Shown here: positions 6,483 through 14,348 of the stretch, one piece after another
How the letters are laid out: the number at the start of each line of letters is the position of its first letter
How positions within the stretch are numbered: position 1 is the first letter of the stretch
From: Pinisolibacter sp040275425
GTDB taxonomy: Bacteria; Pseudomonadota; Alphaproteobacteria; Rhizobiales; Ancalomicrobiaceae
Direction: 5' to 3'
DNA: 17,422 nt
Assembly: GCA_040275425.1 (NCBI GenBank)
Contig: JBEOKB010000121.1
Span: forward strand, 1-17,422
Program-made: the position numbers and the translations under genes
Notes under the pieces: generated by a model
The model's input: only the letters and a program-made list of their open reading frames with translations
Database searches by the model: none
What the model was told of the DNA's origin: nothing

Positions 6483-7619
6483 ATGACCGACACCTCTCTC
6501 CCCTGCCCCCGCCCCACCCGTCTCACCCTCGATCTCGACGCGATCGTCGCCAATCGGCGGACGATCGCGGCGCGCGTCGGCGCGGGCGTCGAGGTGGCCG
6601 GGGTGGTCAAGGCCGACGGCTACGGCACCGGCGCGGAGGCGGTGGCGCGGCGGTTGGCGGCGGACGGCTGCCGCACCTTCTTCGTCGCCCACGTCGGCGA
6701 GGGCGTCACGGTGCGGGCGGCGCTCGACGCGACCGGCCACGAGGGCGCGCGGATCTTCGTGCTCAACGGCCTGCTGCCGGGAACCGAGGAGACGCTGGCG
6801 GCGCATCGGCTCGCCCCGGTGCTCGGGTCTCCGGCCGAGGTGGCCGACTGGGCGGCGTTCGGGCGCAGGCGCGGCAAGGTGCTGCCCTCGGCGCTGCACG
6901 TCGACACCGGCATGAACCGGCACGGGCTGGAGATCGCCGACGCGGAGCGTTTCGCCGACCGGCTGGAGGCGCAGCGGGCGGCGGGGATCTCGCTGATGAT
7001 GAGCCATCTCGCCTGCGCCGACGATCCGGCGCATCCGCTCAACGCGATACAGCTGGCGCGGTTCCGGGCGATCCGGCGGCTCTACGCCCATCTGCCCGCC
7101 TCCCTCGCCAATTCGGCCGGCGTGTTCCTCGGCTCGGAGTATCACTTCGATCTGGTGCGGCCGGGCGTCGCGCTCTACGGCGGGGCGATCGTCTCGGGCG
7201 AGCCGTCGCCGATGGCGCCGGTGGTCGGGCTCGAGGGCACGATCCTCCAGGTGCGCGACGTTCCGGCGGGGGAGACGGTCGGATACGGCGGGCGGGAGAC
7301 GACCCGGCGGGCGAGCCGGATCGCCATTCTCTCGGTCGGCTATGCCGACGGGTTCCATCGCGCCGCCTCCTCGGTCGACGGCGCGCCCGGCGCGCGCGGG
7401 TGGCTGCGGGGGCGCTACGTGCCGCTGATCGGGCGGATCTCGATGGACCTGCTCACCGTCGACGTCACCGACGTGCCGGAGGTCGCGCGCGGCGACACGA
7501 TCGAGCTGATCGGGCCGAACGTGACGATCCAGGAGGTGGCCCGCCACATGGGCACGATCGACTACGAGGTGCTGACCTCGCTCGGTCGGCGCTACGAGCG
7601 GGTGTACGCGGGCGCCTGA
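6483..7619 (+). CDS. alr: Alanine racemase
   Basis: PLP-dependent enzyme converting L-alanine to D-alanine for peptidoglycan. The 378-residue product has the usual fold-type III layout: an N-terminal barrel with the PLP lysine in VVKADGYGTG (Lys43), THE DTGMNRHGL segment, and the C-terminal beta domain with the second catalytic residue in SVGYADGF (Tyr287) and GRISMDLLTVDV. Length is normal. ATG 6483 is chosen because the conserved sequence begins about ten residues later; the upstream frame to 6276 is Arg-rich and not credible, and no strong ribosome site is visible. In this order (between dnaB and radA) it is a common alphaproteobacterial arrangement and suggests the biosynthetic Alr rather than the catabolic DadX type, though sequence alone does not separate them. 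Confidence 0.94.
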   Translation: MTDTSLPCPRPTRLTLDLDAIVANRRTIAARVGAGVEVAGVVKADGYGTGAEAVARRLAADGCRTFFVAHVGEGVTVRAALDATGHEGARIFVLNGLLPGTEETLAAHRLAPVLGSPAEVADWAAFGRRRGKVLPSALHVDTGMNRHGLEIADAERFADRLEAQRAAGISLMMSHLACADDPAHPLNAIQLARFRAIRRLYAHLPASLANSAGVFLGSEYHFDLVRPGVALYGGAIVSGEPSPMAPVVGLEGTILQVRDVPAGETVGYGGRETTRRASRIAILSVGYADGFHRAASSVDGAPGARGWLRGRYVPLIGRISMDLLTVDVTDVPEVARGDTIELIGPNVTIQEVARHMGTIDYEVLTSLGRRYERVYAGA

Positions 7620-7648
7620 ACGCCCCTCCCCGCTCGGCGAGCCGGAGA

Positions 7649-8182
7649 TCAGGCGGCGACCAGCCATTCGGCATAGGCGCGGGCGTCGGCGGCGAGCGCG
7701 GTCTCGTCGATGCCCCACATCGCGCCCTGGAAGGCATGGATCGGGCGATAGTCGGCGCGGCAGAAGCGGGCGGTCGCCTGGATCGGGCGCAGCAGCTCGT
7801 CGACGGTCCAGCCGTTGTGGCCCCCGGCGCGGTAGGCCTCGGCCTTGCCGCCGGTGGAGACGGCCACACCGATCGACTTGCCCTCGAGAGCGTCGCCGCC
7901 GGGGCCGTAGACGAAGCCGTAGGCCAGCACCCGATCGAACCACTGCTTGAGCAGCGGCGGCACCGAGAACCAGAACATCGGGAACTGGAACACGACGCGA
8001 TCGTGGGCGGCGACCAGCGCCTGTTCGGCGGCGACGTCGATGCGGCCGTCGGGGTAGGCGTCGTAGAGGCGATGGACGGTGACGCTCTCGCCGAGGCGCT
8101 CGGCGGCGGCGGTCCAGGCGGCGTTGATCTTGGAGGCGGCGAGATCGGGGTGGGCGACGATCACCAGGGTCTTGGTCGGCAT
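7649..8182 (-). CDS. NAD(P)H (quinone) oxidoreductase, flavodoxin-2 fold
   Basis: 177 residues, start ATG 8182 with AAGGG about 8 bases upstream. The protein has the flavodoxin-like fold of the KefF/MdaB/NQO group: a first strand TLVIVAHPDLAASKIN, the central FQFPMFWFSVPPLLKQWFDRVL that packs at the FMN/FAD site, GKSIGVAVSTGG, and a C-terminal HNGW segment. Members reduce quinones or other electrophiles by two electrons using NAD(P)H and protect against redox-cycling compounds; some relatives regulate KefC, but no kefC is next to it. It is divergent from an HxlR-type regulator, a pairing well known for electrophile-responsive regulation (YodB, QorR). It ends 29 bases from the convergent alr stop. 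Substrate not determinable. Confidence 0.9.
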   Translation of the reverse strand: MPTKTLVIVAHPDLAASKINAAWTAAAERLGESVTVHRLYDAYPDGRIDVAAEQALVAAHDRVVFQFPMFWFSVPPLLKQWFDRVLAYGFVYGPGGDALEGKSIGVAVSTGGKAEAYRAGGHNGWTVDELLRPIQATARFCRADYRPIHAFQGAMWGIDETALAADARAYAEWLVAA

Positions 8183-8220
8183 TTCGGTATCCCTTCGAAT
8201 TCGACTTGCTGTTCGGAAGT

Positions 8221-8239
8221 CGGTATACATTCGATACCG
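8221..8239. promoter_or_regulatory. Candidate HxlR operator, CGGTAT-N7-ATACCG
   Basis: Perfect 6-bp arms (8221-8226, 8234-8239) in the AT-richer centre of the gap between the oxidoreductase and the regulator. The first half plus a TTCGA core recurs as a direct copy at 8185-8200 (CGGTAT-N3-TTCGA in both), ending against the oxidoreductase start. TATACA (8224-8229) on the plus strand and TATACC (8227-8222) on the minus strand are -10-like and lie inside the palindrome, which would allow one bound dimer to block both promoters. Binding is inferred. Confidence 0.55.
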
Positions 8240-8311
8240 TCCGCATCCGCCGCCGCAAGGAGGGAGCGGAACGTCACTCGGTAACAGGCACGTAACCGTC
8301 GGGAGCCGCCC

Positions 8312-8695
8312 TTGACCCTGCATCGTTCCAACGCCTGCGACGCGGGCGAATGCCCGATCCGCGACGTGCTCGATCGGCTCGGCGATCGCTGGACCGTGCT
8401 GGTTCTGAAGGAGTTGGAGGGGGGAACGCTGCGCTTCGGCGAGATCCGGACGCGGATCGCCGACATTTCGCAGCGGATGCTCTCCCAGACCCTGCGGCGG
8501 CTGGAGCAGGACGGGCTGGTGTCGCGCCGGGTGCATCCGACCATTCCGCCACGGGTCGAGTACACGCTGACGGCGCTCGGGCAGTCTCTGCTGGTGCCGC
8601 TGCGCTCGATGGTCGTCTGGGCGATCGACAATCACCCGACCATCCGCGCCGCGCGCGCCGCCTACGTGCCACCGCCGACGCACAAGGCGTTGTGA
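8312..8695 (+). CDS. HxlR-family transcriptional regulator
   Basis: 127-residue winged-helix DNA-binding protein. The start is TTG 8312, supported by GGGAG 6 bases upstream (8301-8305) and by the N-terminal alignment with the family. The HxlR signature is complete: CPIRDVLDRLGDRWTVLVLKEL, then the recognition region RTRIADISQRMLSQTLRRLEQDGLV and the wing RVEYTLTALG. Cys14, just before the first helix, matches the redox- or electrophile-sensing cysteine of YodB and QorR; a further Cys9 lies five residues before it, so a disulfide switch is possible. It is divergent from the flavodoxin-fold oxidoreductase and likely represses it and itself through the palindrome between them. The family is certain; the inducer is not. 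Confidence 0.92.
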   Translation: MTLHRSNACDAGECPIRDVLDRLGDRWTVLVLKELEGGTLRFGEIRTRIADISQRMLSQTLRRLEQDGLVSRRVHPTIPPRVEYTLTALGQSLLVPLRSMVVWAIDNHPTIRAARAAYVPPPTHKAL

Positions 8696-8742
8696 GGCGA
8701 AACCGTCGCAGCGAAACGGTGGAGAGCCCAGGCGAGCGAGCT

Positions 8743-8757
8743 GTACAAAACAGGAAC
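8743..8757 (+). promoter_or_regulatory. SOS (LexA) box-like element upstream of radA
   Basis: GTAC-AAAACAG-GAAC differs by one base from the alphaproteobacterial LexA consensus GAAC-N7-GAAC, and the A-rich spacer and trailing A resemble known sites. It ends 47 bases before the radA ATG, in the 109-base gap after hxlR. TACAAA inside it could serve as a -10. If used, it would place radA under DNA-damage control. Confidence 0.4.
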
Positions 8758-8804
8758 ATCGTGCCAGGGTGAAGCGACTCGTCCCCTCGCCCGTCGGAGA
8801 TCCC

Positions 8805-10292
8805 ATGGCCAAGCGCAACACCCGTTTCGTCTGTCAGAACTGCGGATCGGTGACGGTGCGGTGGGCGGGGCGCTGCGACGGCTGCGGCGAGTGGAACACG
8901 ATCGTCGAGGAGGTCGACGGCGGCGCTTCGGGCGGGGTCGGCGGTGCGCCGGCCGGGGTTTCGGTCTCGACTCGGCGCGGGCGGGTCGTGCCGCTGGTGC
9001 CGCTGGCGGGCGAGGCCAAGGAGGCGCCGCGCATCGCCTCGGGCATCGGCGAACTCGATCGAGTGACCGGCGGCGGGTTCGTGCGCGGCTCGGCGCTGCT
9101 GGTCGGGGGCGATCCCGGCATCGGCAAGTCGACGCTGCTGATCCAGGCCGCGGCCAGGCTCGCCGACGCGGGCCATCGCGTCGTCTACGTCTCGGGCGAG
9201 GAGGCGATCGGGCAGGTGCGGCTCAGGGCCGAGCGGCTCGGGCTCGCCTCGGCGCCGGTGGCGCTGGCGGCCGAGACCTCGGTGGAGGACATTCTCGCCA
9301 CGCTGTCGGCCGGGCCGGTGCCGGCGCTCGTGGTGATCGATTCGATCCAGACGCTGTGGACCGAGCTGGCGGAATCCGCGCCGGGCACGGTGACGCAGGT
9401 GCGCACGGCGGCGCAGGCGCTGATCCGTTGGGCCAAGTCGAGCGGGGCGACCGTCGTTCTGGTCGGCCACGTCACCAAGGACGGCCAGATCGCCGGTCCG
9501 CGCGTGGTCGAGCACATGGTCGACGCCGTGCTCTACTTCGAGGGCGACGGGGCGCGGCAGTTCCGGGTGCTGCGCTCGGTCAAGAACCGGTTCGGGGCGA
9601 CCGACGAGATCGGCGTGTTCGAGATGTCGGGGGCGGGGCTGCGCGAGGTGGCCAATCCGTCGGAGTTGTTCCTGGGCGAGCGCGACGGGCGGTCGCCGGG
9701 CACCGCGGTGTTCGCCGGCATGGAGGGATCGCGGCCGCTCCTCATCGAGATCCAGGCGCTGGTGGCGCCGACGGCGCTGGGCACGGCGCGGCGCGCGGTC
9801 GTCGGCTGGGACGGCAACCGGCTGTCGATGATCCTCGCCGTGCTGGAGGCGCACTGCGGCGTGCGGCTCTCGCAACACGACGTCTATCTCAACGTGGCCG
9901 GCGGCCTGCGCATTCAGGAGCCGGCGGCCGATCTCGCGGTGGCGGCGGCGCTCGTCTCCTCGCTGACCGGGGTGGCGCTGGCGCCGGAGAGCGTGTTCTT
10001 CGGCGAGGTCGGGCTGTCGGGCGCGGTCAGGGCGGTGGCGCGGTCCGATGCGCGGCTGAAGGAGGCGGAGCGGCTCGGCTTCCGCTTCGCGACGATGCCG
10101 GCGAGCAACGGCTGCGACCAGACCAAGGGCGGGGTGCGCGAGGCGAGCGGGCTCGAGACCACCGAGATCGAGGTGCTGGCCGGGCTGGTGGCACGGATCG
10201 CGGCGGGCTCGGGGGCGACGGGAACGGTGGCGCGCATCGACGAGCGGCGCGAGGAGCGCCACGCGCGCGCGGGCGGCGAACGGGGACGCTGA
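8805..10292 (+). CDS. radA: DNA repair protein RadA (Sms)
   Basis: 495 residues. Branch-migration ATPase that processes recombination intermediates with RecA. Domains in order: C4 zinc finger (Cys10, Cys13, Cys24, Cys27), RecA-like ATPase with Walker A GDPGIGKST (Lys108) and the VVIDSIQTLW Walker B, the RadA-specific KNRFG motif (Lys260), and a Lon-protease-like C-terminal domain (PAADLAVAAALVSS) thought to serve as a scaffold. ATG 8805 is preferred over GTG 8769 because it has GGAG 5 bases upstream and gives the family's MAKxxxxFVCQNCG opening. The last 30 residues are variable. It lies between hxlR and cvpA in the order alr-radA-cvpA-purF; the 252-base gap to cvpA means it may be transcribed separately. 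Confidence 0.96.
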   Translation: MAKRNTRFVCQNCGSVTVRWAGRCDGCGEWNTIVEEVDGGASGGVGGAPAGVSVSTRRGRVVPLVPLAGEAKEAPRIASGIGELDRVTGGGFVRGSALLVGGDPGIGKSTLLIQAAARLADAGHRVVYVSGEEAIGQVRLRAERLGLASAPVALAAETSVEDILATLSAGPVPALVVIDSIQTLWTELAESAPGTVTQVRTAAQALIRWAKSSGATVVLVGHVTKDGQIAGPRVVEHMVDAVLYFEGDGARQFRVLRSVKNRFGATDEIGVFEMSGAGLREVANPSELFLGERDGRSPGTAVFAGMEGSRPLLIEIQALVAPTALGTARRAVVGWDGNRLSMILAVLEAHCGVRLSQHDVYLNVAGGLRIQEPAADLAVAAALVSSLTGVALAPESVFFGEVGLSGAVRAVARSDARLKEAERLGFRFATMPASNGCDQTKGGVREASGLETTEIEVLAGLVARIAAGSGATGTVARIDERREERHARAGGERGR

Positions 10293-10544
10293 GCATTTCC
10301 ACGGTGGAGCCTCGCCGCGCCGCGATGATTTCGGGCTGGACCGGGGGCGTCGGCTCGCGTATCGAAACAGCGGCGATGCGACGTGCCCGGCGGGCGCGGC
10401 GTTTCGACGTTCTCGCAAGGGGTATCCCCCGGCGAGCGCCCGCGAGCGGCGGGTGAAGCGGGAGCGGTCCGAACGGGGCGCGTTCCGAGGACGACACGAA
10501 TCCGGCGCGAGCGGTCGCGACCGAGACCGGGCGGAGTTCGAGGG
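10293..10544. other. radA-cvpA intergenic region with inverted repeats
   Basis: 252 bases with no credible gene. A perfect 7-bp inverted repeat TCGAAAC / GTTTCGA (10362-10368, 10401-10407) encloses a smaller hairpin GCCC-GGC-GGGC (10385-10395). No T-run follows, so it is not a textbook terminator; a leader or attenuator for cvpA is possible. No -35/-10 pair was found. Confidence 0.35.
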
Positions 10545-11228
10545 ATGGATTTCATCACGCTTCTCGACGGTATCGTCATCGTCGTGGTGCTGGTCTCGGC
10601 GCTTCTGGCCATGTATCGCGGTTTTCTGCGCGAGGTGCTGTCGATCGCCTCCTGGGGCGCGGCGCTCGTGGTGACGCTGCTGTTCCACAAGCAGGCGCTG
10701 CCGACGGTGAAGGCCTACGTGCCCAACGAGCAGGTGGCGATGGGCGTCACGCTGGTCGGTCTGTTCGTGATCACCCTGCTGGTGGTCAGCTGGATCACCA
10801 TGAAGATCTCCGACTTCGTGCTCGATTCGTCGTTCGGCGCGCTCGATCGCTCGGCCGGCTTCCTGTTCGGCGCGGCGCGCGGCCTCCTGCTGATCGTGGT
10901 GGCGGTGCAGTTCTTCAACGGCTTCGTTCCGGCCGCCCAGCATCCGCGCTGGGTGTCGGCGGCCAAGTCCAAGCCGGGCATCGACTATCTCGGCACCCGG
11001 CTCCTGGCGCTCCTGCCGGAGAACGCCGAGGAGCTGATGCTGCGCTGGTTCAAGCGCAAGGCACCCGACGAGGGCACGCCGCAGGAGCCGGGCGAGGCGC
11101 CGCGGGCGAAGTCGTCGGAGGCGCCGTCGACCCCGAACGCTCCGAGCGCGTCGGCCGCGCCGATCTATCGCACCGGCGAGAAGCGTCAGCTCGAGCAGAT
11201 GATCGGGTCGGCGGGCAAGACGCCCTGA
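10545..11228 (+). CDS. cvpA: CvpA family inner-membrane protein
   Basis: 227 residues, ATG 10545 with GGAG 9 bases upstream. The first 120 or so residues hold about four membrane segments, with the family hallmark MYRGFLREVLSIASWGAA between segments 1 and 2 and FGALDRSAGFLFGAARGLL in the second half. Family members are named for colicin V production and are now linked to envelope stress and bile-salt tolerance. The C-terminal 60 residues are Pro/Ala/Ser-rich and probably disordered, ending in a short amphipathic segment RQLEQMIG; such tails are common in alphaproteobacterial copies. As in many proteobacteria it precedes purF, but here a 139-base gap with a large hairpin separates them. Confidence 0.92.
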   Translation: MDFITLLDGIVIVVVLVSALLAMYRGFLREVLSIASWGAALVVTLLFHKQALPTVKAYVPNEQVAMGVTLVGLFVITLLVVSWITMKISDFVLDSSFGALDRSAGFLFGAARGLLLIVVAVQFFNGFVPAAQHPRWVSAAKSKPGIDYLGTRLLALLPENAEELMLRWFKRKAPDEGTPQEPGEAPRAKSSEAPSTPNAPSASAAPIYRTGEKRQLEQMIGSAGKTP

Positions 11229-11239
11229 CACGAGACATG

Positions 11240-11301
11240 GCCGCCTCGGATCGGCCGGCACCGCGGTTCGCGGACGCCGGTTCACGATCGATCCGAGCGG
11301 C
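11240..11301. other. Long nested hairpin between cvpA and purF
   Basis: The outer stem pairs GCCGC+TCGGATCG (11240-11253, one bulged C) with CGATCCGAGCGGC (11289-11301), 13 pairs. The enclosed 35 bases can fold again as CCGG...CCGG around CCGCG-GTT-CGCGG. It begins 11 bases after the cvpA stop and has no T-run after it. It could protect the 3' end of cvpA mRNA, act as a leader structure for purF, or be a dispersed palindromic unit. Confidence 0.5.
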
Positions 11302-11367
11302 GAAGAACCGGCCCTCCGCCACACCTCGGGGGGCGCGGCGGTGTTCCGAGGTGGGAGGTTCGAAGAC

Positions 11368-12870
<1,503 letters not shown>

Positions 12871-12872
12871 CC

Positions 12873-12893
12873 GGCGGGGCGATGCGCCCCGCC
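12873..12893 (+). terminator. Terminator-like hairpin after purF
   Basis: Perfect 9-bp arms GGCGGGGCG / CGCCCCGCC with a 3-base loop, two bases after the purF stop, followed by the pyrimidine-rich CTCTTCTCCTC. There is no pure T-run, so termination may be partial, which would let some transcription continue into the SDR gene 36 bases on. Confidence 0.65.
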
Positions 12894-12928
12894 CTCTTCT
12901 CCTCAGCGTATCGGAGTTTCCTCGTCCC

Positions 12929-13660
12929 ATGACCGACAAGCCTCTCGCCGACCGGATCGCGGTCGTCACCGGCGCCTCGCGCGGCATCGGCCGCACGCTC
13001 GCCCTGGCGCTGGCCCGCGCGGGCGCCCACGTGGTGGCGATCGCCCGCACCACCGGCGCGCTCGAGGAGCTCGACGACGAGATCCGCGCCGCGGGCGGCG
13101 AGGCGGCGACGCTGGTGCCGCTCGATCTCACCGACGGCGACGGCATCGATCGACTGGGTGGGGCGCTCTACGAGCGGTTCGGCCGGGTCGACGCGCTGAT
13201 CGGCAACGCCGGCATCCTCGGGCCGATCACGCCGATGTCGCACTGCTCGCCCAAGGACTGGAAGCAGATCATGGACGTCAACGTGACGGCCAATGCGCGG
13301 CTGATCCGCTCGTTCGAGCCGCTGCTCAAGCTCGCCCCGGCGGGCCGGGCGATCTTCCTGACCTCGGGGGCGGCGCGGCGCATCCGCCCGTTCTGGGGAC
13401 CCTACGCGGTGTCGAAGGCGGCGCTGGAGGCGATGATCGCCACCTGGGCGCAGGAGACCGCGATCACCCCGATCAAGGTCAATCTGCTCAATCCGGGACC
13501 ACTGCGCACCAAGATGCGCGAGAAGGCGATGCCGGGCGAGGATCCGATGAGCCTCGAGACGCCGGACGTGCTGGTGCCGCACGTGTTCGAGATGCTGTCG
13601 CCGGCGCTCGAGCATTCGGGCCGAGTGTTCGACTACCCGACCAAGGGCTGGATCGACTGA
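12929..13660 (+). CDS. Short-chain dehydrogenase/reductase (SDR)
   Basis: 243 residues, classical SDR. NAD(P)-binding TGASRGIG at 14-21, NAG motif in IGNAGILG, and the catalytic set Ser146, Tyr159, Lys163 (YAVSK) at the canonical 13-residue Ser-Tyr spacing. The Arg18 in the glycine motif and ARTTG after strand 2 favour NADP(H), but this is a weak guide. The C-terminus ends in a short FDYPTKGWID. GGAG lies 12 bases upstream of ATG 12929, rather far. It follows purF closely, an arrangement I recall from other Hyphomicrobiales genomes, but the substrate is unknown; a link to purine synthesis should not be assumed. Confidence 0.9.
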   Translation: MTDKPLADRIAVVTGASRGIGRTLALALARAGAHVVAIARTTGALEELDDEIRAAGGEAATLVPLDLTDGDGIDRLGGALYERFGRVDALIGNAGILGPITPMSHCSPKDWKQIMDVNVTANARLIRSFEPLLKLAPAGRAIFLTSGAARRIRPFWGPYAVSKAALEAMIATWAQETAITPIKVNLLNPGPLRTKMREKAMPGEDPMSLETPDVLVPHVFEMLSPALEHSGRVFDYPTKGWID

Positions 13661-13667
13661 TCGGCGA

Positions 13668-13683
13668 CGCGGGACGCCCCGCG
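13668..13683. other. Small hairpin between SDR gene and mntP
   Basis: CGCGGG / CCCGCG arms (6 bp) with a 4-base loop ACGC in the 40-base gap. It has no T-run and is too short for a riboswitch. Possibly a weak pause or terminator, or chance in GC-rich DNA. Confidence 0.3.
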
Positions 13684-13700
13684 GCAACAGGTATGATCCG

Positions 13701-14258
13701 ATGTCTCTGCTCTCGTTGATGATTCTCGCCTTCGGGCTGTCGATCGACGCCTTCGCCGCGTCGATCGGGCGGGGGGCGGCGGTCGCCACGCCGCATCTGG
13801 GCGTGGCACTGCGCTCGGCGGCGGTGTTCGGGCTGACCGAGATGCTGATGCCGGTGATCGGCTGGGGCCTCGGCACGGCGTTCTCCGGCCACGTGGAGAG
13901 CATCGACCACTGGATCGCCTTCGCCCTGCTCATGGCGGTCGGCGGGCACATGGCGTGGCACGCGTTTCAGCGCGACGAGGACGAGGCGCCGCCGCCGCGC
14001 GGGGCGTTCGGGCTGGTGCTGACGGCGATCGGCACCTCGATCGATTCGATGGCGGTGGGCATCTCGCTGGCGCTGCTCGACGTCGACATCCTGATCGCCG
14101 CGCCGATGATCGGCTTCGCCACCTTCACCATGACGACGATCGGCATGATGGCGGGCAAGCACATCGGCGAGGCGTTCGGCCATCGCGCCGAGATGGTCGC
14201 CGGCATCGGGCTGGCGCTGATCGGCTGCGGCATTCTCTACACCCACACCATGGGGTGA
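13701..14258 (+). CDS. mntP: Manganese efflux pump MntP
   Basis: 185 residues with six predicted membrane segments, the standard length for MntP (YebN, DUF204). The two-fold repeat is visible: LSIDAFAASIGRG with Asp16 in segment 1 and GTSIDSMAVGISLALLD with Asp115 in segment 4, the acidic residues used for metal transport, plus TEMLMPVIGWGLG in segment 2. It exports Mn2+ from the cytoplasm and limits manganese toxicity. A weak AGG lies about 10 bases before ATG 13701. The 40-base gap upstream leaves no room for the yybP-ykoY Mn riboswitch that often controls this gene, so any metal control must act on an upstream promoter or elsewhere. It ends before a strong bidirectional terminator. Confidence 0.93.
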   Translation: MSLLSLMILAFGLSIDAFAASIGRGAAVATPHLGVALRSAAVFGLTEMLMPVIGWGLGTAFSGHVESIDHWIAFALLMAVGGHMAWHAFQRDEDEAPPPRGAFGLVLTAIGTSIDSMAVGISLALLDVDILIAAPMIGFATFTMTTIGMMAGKHIGEAFGHRAEMVAGIGLALIGCGILYTHTMG

Positions 14259-14277
14259 CGCGCGCAACCGCGACGAG

Positions 14278-14334
14278 CCGTTCGCAACGACGAAGCCGCC
14301 CGGGGTCGCCGGGCGGCTTCGTCGTTTCGAACGG
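14278..14334. terminator. Long bidirectional terminator between mntP and der
   Basis: Perfect 17-bp stem (14287-14303 with 14309-14325) with loop GGTCG, extended after a 2x2 internal mismatch by a 7-bp outer stem CCGTTCG / CGAACGG (14278-14284 with 14328-14334). The left arm begins ACGACGAAGCC and the right ends GGCTTCGTCGTTT, so short T-containing ends exist for both directions. It lies between two convergent genes and is the strongest fold in the window. Confidence 0.85.
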
Positions 14335-14348
14335 GACGGGCGGCCGCC

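Noticed and set aside
3137..10292. Possible inteins in DnaB or RadA
   Set aside because: Both proteins are of normal length with uninterrupted Walker A regions.
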